This document shows, piece after piece, positions 1-7,436 of a stretch of 64,000 nt of DNA. Every line of letters starts with the position of its first letter. Position 1 is the first letter of the stretch. Both the position numbers and the translations under genes were made by a program. The stretch lies in contig JAABTS010000002.1 of NCBI GenBank assembly GCA_011389735.1, positions 21,573-85,572 of the forward strand, in the 5' to 3' direction. The notes beneath the pieces are model-generated. The model did no database searches. It had not been told where the DNA came from and worked only from the letters and a program-made list of their open reading frames with translations. Source of the stretch: Desulfobacteraceae bacterium. Lineage in GTDB: Bacteria > Desulfobacterota > Desulfobacteria > Desulfobacterales > JAABTS01.

Positions 1-766
1 GAACGGTGGTGACGCGGGGGAAGTCGCCCAACGGGCTTTGATCGACGAGCAGGGTGCAGCCGTAGGCTGTTTCCATGGTTTCATAGGTGATTACGTGTTT
101 GGGTGGCCCTATTTTAACGATCCGGCCGGATTTGAGAAGCAGGAGGCGGTCGCCGTACATGGCCGCCAGGTTGATATCGTGGGACACCATGACCACGGTG
201 ACCTGGTTGTCCTGTTTGAATTTTTCCATCAAGTCCATGATTCGGATCTGATGGGCGAGGTCCAATGAAGCTGTGGGTTCGTCGAGCAGCATGATTTTGG
301 GTTCCTGGCTTATGGCTCTGGCGATGAAGACGCGTTGCCGTTCTCCGCCGCTCAATTCATCAAGTTTCCGGTCGGCGATGTGGGCCACGCCCGTGAAATC
401 CATTGCATTTTCGGCGATTTCAATGTCCCGGGGCTGTTCCACGCCCAGGAGGCCCATGTGGGGAGACCGTCCCATGAGTACGGTTTCACGGACGGTGAAG
501 GGAAATTCGGAGGGGGCGCCTTGAGGGACGAAGGCGAGGATTTTGGACAGGGAGCGCCGGCGGTATTCGGCTACTGAACGGCCGAGGATCTCGATATCCC
601 CTTTTCGGATTGGAAAAATTCCGGCGATATGTTTCATGAGGGTGGTTTTACCTGATCCGTTGGGACCGATGATGATGAAAAAATCCCCGGCCTGCACGTT
701 AAAGGAAATATCTTTCAGAACGGCGGTTTGGTCGTAATGATGAGTCAGATGTTTGATGTCTATCAT
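1..766 (-). CDS. btuD: Cobalamin ABC transporter ATP-binding protein BtuD (C-terminus cut by window edge)
   Basis: This is the cytoplasmic ATPase that powers import through the BtuC permease. Translation on the minus strand from the ATG at 766 gives MIDIKHLTHHYDQTAVLKDI, a Walker A GPNGSGKTT near residue 37, the ABC signature LSGGERQRV, and Walker B LLDEPTASLD followed by the H-loop MVSHD. About 255 codons are present and the frame is open at base 1, so only the extreme C-terminus is missing. FecE, FhuC and BtuD look alike at this level. The cobalamin assignment rests on the upstream riboswitch, btuB and btuF. It is the last visible gene of the operon, separated from btuC by a repeat of about 115 bp. 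Confidence 0.9.
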   Translation of the reverse strand, partial: MIDIKHLTHHYDQTAVLKDISFNVQAGDFFIIIGPNGSGKTTLMKHIAGIFPIRKGDIEILGRSVAEYRRRSLSKILAFVPQGAPSEFPFTVRETVLMGRSPHMGLLGVEQPRDIEIAENAMDFTGVAHIADRKLDELSGGERQRVFIARAISQEPKIMLLDEPTASLDLAHQIRIMDLMEKFKQDNQVTVVMVSHDINLAAMYGDRLLLLKSGRIVKIGPPKHVITYETMETAYGCTLLVDQSPLGDFPRVTTV

Positions 767-778
767 AAAATCCTCACG

Positions 779-893
779 CTAACAGGGTGCAGGGTGAAGG
801 GTGAAGGGTACAGGGTGAAGGGTGCAGGCTTTTTCATAATTCTGGTTTAACCTGCCCCCTTTAACCTGCCCCCTGAAACCTGCCCCCTTGAAT
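779..893. repeat. Heptamer-array hairpin (AGGGTGA / CCTGCCCCC type)
   Basis: The left side is a run of degenerate 7-mers of the form AGGGTGA/AGGGTAC/AGGGTGC. The right side repeats CCTGCCCCC three times at about 14-base spacing, with TTTAA or TGAAA between copies. The two sides are partly complementary, so the element can fold. A related G-rich block occurs at 27910-27960. It lies between btuC and btuD. Confidence 0.6.
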
Positions 894-1886
894 TCATTTT
901 CGGGCGCTTTTTAACAGAATGATGAACAAGGGGGCGCCGATTATGGCGGTGACGACCCCGACAGGCATTTCGCCGTGTTTGGGAAGTGTTCGAGACAGGG
1001 TGTCGCATAAAATCATGTATCCGCCGCCAGCGAGCAGACAGGCGGGAGCGAGGAGCCGGTGGTCGGGGCCGATGACCAGCCGCAGCAGGTGAGGCATGAC
1101 CAGCCCGACAAACCCGATCAATCCGCAAAAGGCGACCGTGGCGGAAATCATGTAGGATGTGGCCACGAACAGAGCCAGGGTGATCAGTTTCACGTTGACG
1201 CCCAGAGTTCCCGCCATTTCTTTACCCATCAGCAGCAGATTCATTTTGTGGGACATCAGAAAAAGCAATACTACGGGGCCCGCGAGCAGTCCGGCCAGAA
1301 TTGCGACTTCGCGCAAACCGGGAGCGGACAGGTCGCCCATGAGCCAGAACATGATATTGTGAAGCCGGGAATCCTGGGTCATGGAGATGAGAAACATGAT
1401 TACGGCGGAGCAAAAGGCGTTCAGCATCACGCCTGAAAGGAGAAGGGAGTCTTTTGTGAGCATGGACCGTCCCGAGGATATGGCCAGGATCGCGGCCAGG
1501 GCGGCCATGCTGCCGGTAAAGGCGGTGAAGCAAACGCCTGGAAAGCGGGACAAATTCATGAGAATCCCGATAATGGCCCCCACGGCGGAACCTCCGGATA
1601 TGCCGAGGATGTAAGGTTCCGCCAGCGGGTTTCGAAGGAGCGCCTGGAACACGAGTCCTCCCAGGCTTAAAGCCCCTCCGATCAAAGCCGCCATCATGAC
1701 ACGAGGCAAACGAATGCGCCGGATAATGCTGTAAACAATATCTTCCGAATTCCCTCCGCCGGTGAACACGCTCAACACTTCGCCGAATCCGTAGCGGCTG
1801 GGACCGAAGCAAAGCCCGATCATCGCTGAAATTAATAAAAAGGGAACCAGTACGGAGATAACGGCGAGCAATCGTTTCAGCATCAT
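894..1886 (-). CDS. btuC: Cobalamin ABC transporter permease BtuC (FecCD family)
   Basis: This is an inner-membrane permease of the FecCD/BtuC family, 330 residues, the normal family length, with about nine or ten hydrophobic segments. Family landmarks include IRRIRLPRVMMAALIGGALS near residue 60, LRNPLAEPYILGISGG (contact loop and substrate path) and GLIGFVGLVMPHLLRL near residue 265. It should form a dimer with two BtuD subunits and receive substrate from BtuF. The start lies 9 bases after the btuF stop, indicating translational coupling. Sequence alone cannot separate B12 from siderophore permeases; the riboswitch-led operon favours cobalamin. Confidence 0.9.
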   Translation of the reverse strand: MMLKRLLAVISVLVPFLLISAMIGLCFGPSRYGFGEVLSVFTGGGNSEDIVYSIIRRIRLPRVMMAALIGGALSLGGLVFQALLRNPLAEPYILGISGGSAVGAIIGILMNLSRFPGVCFTAFTGSMAALAAILAISSGRSMLTKDSLLLSGVMLNAFCSAVIMFLISMTQDSRLHNIMFWLMGDLSAPGLREVAILAGLLAGPVVLLFLMSHKMNLLLMGKEMAGTLGVNVKLITLALFVATSYMISATVAFCGLIGFVGLVMPHLLRLVIGPDHRLLAPACLLAGGGYMILCDTLSRTLPKHGEMPVGVVTAIIGAPLFIILLKSARK

Positions 1887-1895
1887 ATCAAAGGT

Positions 1896-2834
1896 TCAAT
1901 CCGACGTATCCGACGTTTCCGAAGGTTTGGGTAGGGAAATCGACGGATAAAACAACCTGAACAAAGCTTCAAGACCGTCGGTCATACGAGGGGCGGGGCG
2001 GTCGAACAGGTTGGAATCCACCAGATGGATCCGGCCGTTCTTCACGGCCGGAATCGTCGGCCATTCTTCCCATTGGCGCTTGACCCGTTCAAAGATTTCG
2101 TTTCTGGCCATGGACGTTATAATCATAATATCCGGGGCCAGAGCGATGATCCGTTCTTTGGTGAATCTTGGGTACGGCGTGGGACCGACTGTTAAATTGA
2201 TTCCGCCGGCCGTGGTGATCATTTCATGGATAAAGGTGTCCGTCCCAACGGCTACGATGGGCGAAACGCCTATTTGAAAGAAAACACGGGGACGTTCGGT
2301 TATGGTGTCCGTCAAGGCGTTTATTCGACTGATCCGTGTTTTCATTTCCCTGACCCGTTGATCGGCCCGGGGTTTTGCATTCAGGAGCGCGCCGATGTCC
2401 GCGACGGCGTTCACGACGGTCTGGAAATTTTTCGGATCGACCGCGTACACGGGAATGGACATGGATTCGAGCCGCTTGACGATATCGATGGGATTGCCGT
2501 CCTTGACGGCGATACATAAATCAGGATTCAGGGACACGATTTTTTCGAGATCCGGATGCACGTAGGAACCCACCTTGGGATATCCCCGGGCCTCCGGCGG
2601 ATAATCGCTGAACCGTGTCACTCCGACTAAGCGGTCTCCGCGTTTTAAATCAAATATGATTTCGGTGATGCTGGGGGCCAGGGAGACGATTCGTTTCGGA
2701 TCGCCGGGAACCTGCATCGTTCGGCCGGCCTGGTCGGTTACGGTTTTGGCCCCTGCCGCGGATACAATCAGCGCCGGGACCAAAACGGCGATTAAAAAGC
2801 GATAGGCCGGGTATGTTTTTAGAACCGAAGCCAT
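1896..2834 (-). CDS. btuF: Periplasmic cobalamin-binding protein BtuF
   Basis: Substrate-binding protein of the helical-backbone metal-receptor class, 312 residues. An N-terminal signal peptide (about residues 1-29, ending SAAGA) is followed by VTDQAGRTMQVPGDPKRIVS and LAPSITEIIFDLKRGDRLVG. These match the N-lobe of BtuF, as does the later YPKVGSYVHPDLEKIVSLNPDL. It would deliver substrate arriving through BtuB to BtuC and BtuD. No lipobox is seen, so it is probably soluble in the periplasm. It follows the beta-propeller gene by 94 bases in the same operon. Confidence 0.88.
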   Translation of the reverse strand: MASVLKTYPAYRFLIAVLVPALIVSAAGAKTVTDQAGRTMQVPGDPKRIVSLAPSITEIIFDLKRGDRLVGVTRFSDYPPEARGYPKVGSYVHPDLEKIVSLNPDLCIAVKDGNPIDIVKRLESMSIPVYAVDPKNFQTVVNAVADIGALLNAKPRADQRVREMKTRISRINALTDTITERPRVFFQIGVSPIVAVGTDTFIHEMITTAGGINLTVGPTPYPRFTKERIIALAPDIMIITSMARNEIFERVKRQWEEWPTIPAVKNGRIHLVDSNLFDRPAPRMTDGLEALFRLFYPSISLPKPSETSDTSD

Positions 2835-2928
2835 CCGACTCCTTTCATCGGTTTTGAGGCCTCCGGAACAGTAAGGTCATTCCGGAGGCCCTGAGACCCT
2901 GTATCAGATGCGGGATCCTTGACGTATT

Positions 2929-4299
2929 TCATCGTATCCCGAATCCTGAGCTATTGATGAAACAATTGTCGTCATCGTCATCGTCGTCATTGCCGGAACC
3001 GGTTCCGGTTCCGGGGTCGGTCCCGGATGCGGCGTCGGCGAACACCACTTGCAACGGGTTCAAGCTGGTGTAGACGCTTTCATCGATGGTGTCGGAGTTC
3101 GGGTTCAGGATATCGATTCTAGCGTCCGTCTGGTTGCAGATCCAGACCATGCCGTTTTTATCGGGGTGTAAACCGCCTTCCATTCCGGCGATCGCTTTGT
3201 TGGACAGCGCCGGGACGCTTCCTCCGATCTCCCCGGTGGCGGGATTGAAGATATAAACCGTATTGTCCTCCCATCCGTTGTATCCGACAAAATACCCTTT
3301 GGACGGGGAAACGACCACCATACCGGATATCAAACCGTAGGGGTGGTTGAATTCGTTTCCGTCGTCCACGACCATCTCGACCGTGTAGGTGTTCGGATCC
3401 AGTCTGGCGACGCCGCCGTCGTACATGGCGGGAACGCCGCTCCAGGAAGATCCGTATTTGCCTACGCCCTGGATGTAAATATAGCCGTCGGCTTCAACAT
3501 ACTGAGCGGCCAGAGGGTTTTTCACGGGCAAGGGAATTCCTTTCACGCCGATTGCGGCGTCCTTGCCCGTATCGATTTCCACGTCCCGGTTTGTGTCGAA
3601 TACCGCAACATAAGCGGTGTTGGGTATCCATTCGTTGTTGCGATCCAGCCGCTGAAGCAGGATGAAAAGCTTGTTGTCGACCACGACGCCGCTCTGCATT
3701 TCCGGAATTTCATCCTGGTCTCCGTATGCCCCGAGATCAAGAACGCCGGTTTTAAACCCCGCTTCAGTTTGGGCTTGCGGATCTACAACCCAGGCCGTGC
3801 GTTTGCCGTAACGTAGAATATACGCCTTTTCAGGGCCGGCGAAAACCATATCTCCCGGATTGCCGGTGGTTTCATCGGGACTGTCCAGTGTGGAATATTG
3901 CCATATCGGCGTTTCGGGGTCGCTGACGTGAAATTTGGCCACGTTATCCGCGTTCATCCGTTCGATTCTGTAAAAATGGCCCGCATAGGCCGAAAGCGTG
4001 ACATTGGACGCCGTCGGGAGCAATTCGTTCAGAACGGTTCGAGGGCCGCCCGGAGGATCGACATCGACCACCGAATGGGCGTAAACCGAATAATCCGCGG
4101 CCACCGTGCCGACCACAGCTTTCGGGTCTGATACGTCGGCGTAAAGGGGAACCGCGGTTAACAGCATAAAAATGAGTCCATAACCGAAAACCCTACGCTC
4201 ACAGGGGATTTGCAATCCCCGTCGGCCACTGAGTGACACTCGGGTTACAAATCCGCTCAGAGCAGTAATGAGTCCATAACCGAATCGTTTAATACACAT
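2929..4299 (-). CDS. Exported beta-propeller protein, candidate BtuG-like cobalamin-capture protein, with CFI C-terminus
   Basis: The chosen start at 4299 has GGAGGTG about 6 bases upstream. The N-terminus MCIKRFGYGLI is interrupted by 32 extra residues before FMLLTAVPLYAD; without them it is a textbook signal peptide. The body has YncE/quinoprotein-like blades (AYVAVFDTNRDVEIDTG, GGVARLDPNTYTVEMVVD, TVYIFNPATGEIGGSVPAL). The C-terminus is TGTGSGN, seven Asp, then NCFINSSGFGIR. It lies 22 bases downstream of btuB under the cobalamin riboswitch. In Bacteroides the B12-capturing surface protein BtuG is also a beta-propeller beside btuB, so an analogous role is plausible but inferred. The 32-residue insert is described separately. 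Confidence 0.75.
   Translation of the reverse strand: MCIKRFGYGLITALSGFVTRVSLSGRRGLQIPCERRVFGYGLIFMLLTAVPLYADVSDPKAVVGTVAADYSVYAHSVVDVDPPGGPRTVLNELLPTASNVTLSAYAGHFYRIERMNADNVAKFHVSDPETPIWQYSTLDSPDETTGNPGDMVFAGPEKAYILRYGKRTAWVVDPQAQTEAGFKTGVLDLGAYGDQDEIPEMQSGVVVDNKLFILLQRLDRNNEWIPNTAYVAVFDTNRDVEIDTGKDAAIGVKGIPLPVKNPLAAQYVEADGYIYIQGVGKYGSSWSGVPAMYDGGVARLDPNTYTVEMVVDDGNEFNHPYGLISGMVVVSPSKGYFVGYNGWEDNTVYIFNPATGEIGGSVPALSNKAIAGMEGGLHPDKNGMVWICNQTDARIDILNPNSDTIDESVYTSLNPLQVVFADAASGTDPGTGTGSGNDDDDDDDNCFINSSGFGIR
4171..4284. mobile_element. Palindromic element (family A core) inserted in the signal-peptide coding region, flanked by 18-bp direct repeats
   Basis: AATGAGTCCATAACCGAA occurs at 4171-4188 and again, identical, at 4267-4284. 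Between them are 78 bases carrying the family A core: GGGGATTTGCAATCCCC and a CGGGTTACAAATCCG palindrome. Insert plus one duplicate is 96 bases, exactly 32 codons with no stop, so the host gene stays open. Related copies occur at 6586, 42684, 48855, 50215 and 50466. Confidence 0.85.
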
Positions 4300-4321
4300 T
4301 GAAACACCTCCGTTTTCAAGT

Positions 4322-6364
4322 TTAATAAGTATAAGATAATGATGCAAAATACGAGATTCCCGGCCGGGGGTACCCGTTGAACGCTTCGTAATTGTCGTCT
4401 CCTATATTTTGAACCTCCGTATTGAACAAAAACCGGTCGTAAAGCACGGAGAATCCGGCGTTGAATTGTTCCCGGTCTTCGGCTTTGAGCAGATTGGCGG
4501 GGTCATAATACATACCGGATTCACCGATGTACTCGCCGTATATCTTGACGCCTCTATGACGGGCTTCGAGCTTGGCGTATACGGCGCTTTCAAACCTGCC
4601 CGGCAGTTGTTTGCCGTCGAAAAGAGGATCACGGCCTTTATTTTCCGTGTCCTGCCGGGTGTAATTCACGGTGAGGCGGAAATAATCGAGGAACGTAAGG
4701 GTCAATCCGGATTCGATTCCCAAAATACTGCTTTTAGAGATATTCATCGATTTTCCTATGCCGTGGCTGTCGTATCTCCGCGTGATTAAATCATCGACCT
4801 CCGATATGAAAAACGCTGCATTAATCGAAAATGATTGTACAAGCCGATCGTCGAACGTTTTCCGGATTTCGAACCCGGCGTCGGCGTTCACCCCCTTTTC
4901 CGCTTCAAGATCTTCATTGCCCATGAAGATCCCGCGGTCTCCGAACAATTCGTAGAACGAAGGCTCCCGCGTGTATCGAGCTGCATTGGCCTTCAGGGTC
5001 AGCAGGCGGGCGGGCCGGTATTTCAAACCGAACTGGGGGTTCACGTAGTCTTCGGAACGGTCGCGGCCGGGGAGCGGTTCGCCAAAAGAACTCACAGCGC
5101 TTTCCAGTTCGTCCCGGATAAGGGTGTAACGGAGAGCGGGGGTGAGAATGAGCCGGCCGTCCAGCATCGTCAGGCTGTCCTGAAGACCGGCCGAAAATTG
5201 TTTTCGCTCGCTGTCATGAGGGCTTTTCCGGTTCAAAAAATCTTTCGGCTGATAGGTTTCTTGACCGCCCGCAAGTATAAAGCTCAGGACGTTCCTGTCC
5301 GTCAGCCATTCCAGAAAAAAATCGCCTCCCGCTTTTCGCGTCACATATTCGATATGTTGTTTGCCCAGCCCGATATGGCCTTCCCTGTCGTCATAAACCT
5401 CACGGGAGTCCGTATATTCAAAACGGGTGATCGTATTGAAACGCCCCGGGCCGATGTCGTCCGCGATGAACTCCAGCGTCGATGCGTTACGCCGGGTGTC
5501 GAGGGACGTGGCCGTCCGGCCGCTGTTATTCCAGGACGGTATCCCCTGACGTCTGGAAAACCATTGATTGGAAAAGGAGATGCGGGCCGTGTCAGTCAGA
5601 TCGTATCCGATTTTCCCGAGAAGTCCGGCCTGGTCGAATTGTTCGTTGTTTCTGTCTTCCCGCCGGTCGTCGGCCGAATTGTATTTGGTGCCGTTGTCGT
5701 TCAGGATTTCAAAATCGTTTTCACTTTCCTTGTAATCGGCCGATACGAGATAATCCCAGTCGCCGGGTTTGTGGTTCACGAAGCCGGACAGTTTCCAGGT
5801 GTCGAAGGAACCGTATTCGGCCGTGGCTTTTGCCGTGATCTTCTCTTTGGACGCTTTTGACCTCAGGGTGCGAATGTTCACCACCCCGCCCATGGACGCC
5901 TTGTTGAAATTTATCGGCGAAATTCCACGGAAAATTTCCACGGACTCGACATTCGAAAGCGCAATGCCGCTCAAATCCACACCGCCGCCCGACGCTTCAT
6001 TGATAAGCACCCCGTCCATATACACCATGACCTGTTCGGACGCCGACCCCCGGAGAGAAACCGAAGAAAAACTCCCCAGGCCTCCGGATTGCCTGATCTG
6101 GATTCCCGCCTCTTTCTCAATTACGTCCGAAAGCCCTTCCATGCGGCCTTCAAAGCTTTCCCGTTCTATGACCGTATGAAAGGCCGGAGTCAGATCCCTG
6201 TCCACGTCTCCTGTTTGAAAGTCGTCCGTTTCCTTTTGAGCCGTCACTACGACAGTGTCCAGCTCGACCGGAGCGGAACCGCTTTCCGCCGACGTAAGGG
6301 CCGGAAACGGGAGGATAACGAGAATCCCTGCAATCAAACCGGTTCGAAACATACTCAAGTTCAT
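4322..6364 (-). CDS. btuB: TonB-dependent outer-membrane cobalamin receptor BtuB
   Basis: Outer-membrane gated channel of 680 residues. The signal peptide ends near residue 26 (PALTSAESG). A TonB-box-like stretch LDTVVVTAQ is followed by the plug domain (SDVIEKEAGIQIRQSGGLGS, VSLRGSASEQVMVYMDGVLI, SVEIFRGISPINF, MGGVVNIRT). A 22-strand-type barrel follows and ends in the aromatic terminus YFASLSYTY. B12 would be taken up with TonB energy and passed to BtuF. The cobalamin riboswitch about 370 bases upstream supports the substrate call over an iron-siderophore receptor. It is the first gene of the operon. Confidence 0.9.
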   Translation of the reverse strand: MNLSMFRTGLIAGILVILPFPALTSAESGSAPVELDTVVVTAQKETDDFQTGDVDRDLTPAFHTVIERESFEGRMEGLSDVIEKEAGIQIRQSGGLGSFSSVSLRGSASEQVMVYMDGVLINEASGGGVDLSGIALSNVESVEIFRGISPINFNKASMGGVVNIRTLRSKASKEKITAKATAEYGSFDTWKLSGFVNHKPGDWDYLVSADYKESENDFEILNDNGTKYNSADDRREDRNNEQFDQAGLLGKIGYDLTDTARISFSNQWFSRRQGIPSWNNSGRTATSLDTRRNASTLEFIADDIGPGRFNTITRFEYTDSREVYDDREGHIGLGKQHIEYVTRKAGGDFFLEWLTDRNVLSFILAGGQETYQPKDFLNRKSPHDSERKQFSAGLQDSLTMLDGRLILTPALRYTLIRDELESAVSSFGEPLPGRDRSEDYVNPQFGLKYRPARLLTLKANAARYTREPSFYELFGDRGIFMGNEDLEAEKGVNADAGFEIRKTFDDRLVQSFSINAAFFISEVDDLITRRYDSHGIGKSMNISKSSILGIESGLTLTFLDYFRLTVNYTRQDTENKGRDPLFDGKQLPGRFESAVYAKLEARHRGVKIYGEYIGESGMYYDPANLLKAEDREQFNAGFSVLYDRFLFNTEVQNIGDDNYEAFNGYPRPGISYFASLSYTY

Positions 6365-6442
6365 TTTTCACTCCAGATGAAAAGATTGACACGCCTTTGC
6401 ACTGTATCCGCCGGGCTTGAATTCCGGGGAACGCCGTCCGGA

Positions 6443-6488
6443 CAAAAAAAAAGCCCTTCAGCCGCGCTTTGACGCGGTTGAAGGGCTG
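6443..6488 (-). terminator. Intrinsic terminator in the btuB leader (expression platform)
   Basis: On the minus strand, AGCCCTTCAACCGCG and CGCGGCTGAAGGGCT form a stem of about 15 bp with one mismatch, followed by nine T residues. It lies between the cobalamin aptamer and the btuB start, where a transcription-attenuating terminator is expected. Confidence 0.85.
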
Positions 6489-6585
6489 CACCCGTTCTTC
6501 TTGGCCCTTTCAAATGTTTCACTGTCTGTTTTTCCCGTTTTCCCGCGGGAATCCGCTGCTACAGCCTTCTGCAATGCAATATCCT

Positions 6586-6662
6586 CACGCTCACAGGGGA
6601 TTTGCAATCCCCGTCGGCCACTGAGTGACACGCGGGCTACAAACCCGCTCAGAGCCGTTCTT
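6586..6662. repeat. Family A palindromic core between riboswitch and terminator
   Basis: It is nearly identical to the insert at 4189-4266: a GGGGATTTGCAATCCCC palindrome and a GCGGGCTACAAACCCGC palindrome. It lies inside the btuB leader, separating the aptamer from the terminator hairpin. The outer GCTGAACGAAAA arms of the full-length copies are absent. Confidence 0.8.
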
Positions 6663-6734
6663 TCTGAAAGCATGCAGGATTTCCGGAAAACAATATATCG
6701 CCCGAAAATCCATAGCGGCGTACACATCCAGCAT

Positions 6735-6870
6735 TCAGGCAGGTTTTCCGGCTCTCGGATCATCCTACTTTCCGCGCCTTCCCACCAGTGTTCCGGCAGT
6801 GGCGTATGCGGATTTCGTCCCCGATTACGGCGGCGGGACCGCTTCCGAATTTAACGGAATTCCCTATTAA
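6735..6870 (-). promoter_or_regulatory. Cobalamin riboswitch (adenosylcobalamin-type aptamer)
   Basis: Read on the minus strand, the order is AATAGGGAATTCCGTTAAA, then CGGAAGCGGTCCCGCCGCCGT, TACGCCACTG, GGGAAGGCGCGGAAAGTAGG and GAGCCGGAAAACCTGCC. These match the conserved blocks of cobalamin aptamers in order and spacing, including GCCACTG and the 3' B12-box-like AGCCGGAAAACCTGCC. It controls the btuB operon, with the terminator at 6443-6488 as probable output. Confidence 0.93.
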
Positions 6871-6930
6871 GCCTTATCGGCGCCTCAATTAAAAAAATGA
6901 AAATACAGGCTTTGTACGTTATTGTCAAAC

Positions 6931-7268
6931 ATTATTTGGGCTTGGTTCTATCTTCGACCATTTTCATTTATCGGGATCGGGATCGGTATCGGTATCGGGA
7001 TCGAAATTGAATCCTTCGATAACGATCCCGATCCCGATCCCGAGGTGGACCACCGATAGCTAACACCATGACAGTCTGGGGCTTGATTCTAAGATCGGGC
7101 GGAGCGCCGCCAGGGTAAGCCGGGGGTTGCAAACCCCCTCTGAGCGGGTCTCTTGCTCTGAGCGGGTTTGTAACCCGCGACCTACGAAGTGCGGCCTTCG
7201 GCTTTGGCGCTCCAGAGCAACCCGAGAAATTATGGCCGAAATTAGAACCAAGCCCCATTATTTGGGCT
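6931..7268. mobile_element. Family C element with GCTTGGTTCTA terminal inverted repeats and internal hexamer hairpin
   Basis: The left end TTTGGGCTTGGTTCTA (from 6935) is inverted at the right end as TAGAACCAAGCCCCA (about 7242-7256). CATTATTTGGGCTT occurs on both flanks. Inside, 6970-7043 holds tandem ATCGGG hexamers facing an inverted ATCCCG run. At 7120-7190 there are family A-like fragments (GAGCGGGTTTGTAACCCGC). No coding sequence was recognised; it occupies most of the gap between the riboswitch and the next gene. Confidence 0.7.
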
Positions 7269-7270
7269 TT

Positions 7271-7418
7271 TTAGTTTTCCGGAAATCAAATTTCACCGTG
7301 TTGTCTATTTGGGGATATTTGAATGTTAAATGTTAAATGTTGAATGTTAAATGTTGAATGTTGGCTGTGAGTCCCCATTTAGCGTTTAACATTTACCATT
7401 CAACATAAACAACATAAA
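7271..7418. repeat. Family B half element plus TGTTRAA heptamer hairpin
   Basis: TTTTCCGGAAATCAAATTTC at 7274-7293 is one arm of family B. From 7318 the 7-mers TGTTAAA and TGTTGAA repeat about seven times. They face an inverted stretch (TTTAACATTTACCATTCAAC at 7385-7404), so the block can fold into a long hairpin downstream of the permease gene. Confidence 0.65.
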
Positions 7419-7436
7419 ATTATTTCAAATTCCACA

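Noticed and set aside
4835..5860. Long plus-strand open frame (341 codons) opposite btuB
   Set aside because: It is antisense to a clear TonB receptor, lacks a recognisable domain or ribosome-binding site, and reflects codon bias of the real gene.
6615..6625. GCCACTG on the plus strand in a family A element, resembling a cobalamin aptamer block
   Set aside because: The other conserved aptamer blocks are absent around it, and the same string occurs in the repeat copy at 4225; the real aptamer is on the minus strand at 6735-6870.
6458..6763. Minus-strand open frame of 101 codons upstream of btuB
   Set aside because: It overlaps the cobalamin riboswitch, a family A repeat and the leader terminator; its peptide is just the repeat read in a stop-free frame.
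7060..7251. Minus-strand open frame inside the family C element
   Set aside because: It translates repeat palindromes only and has no start signal.
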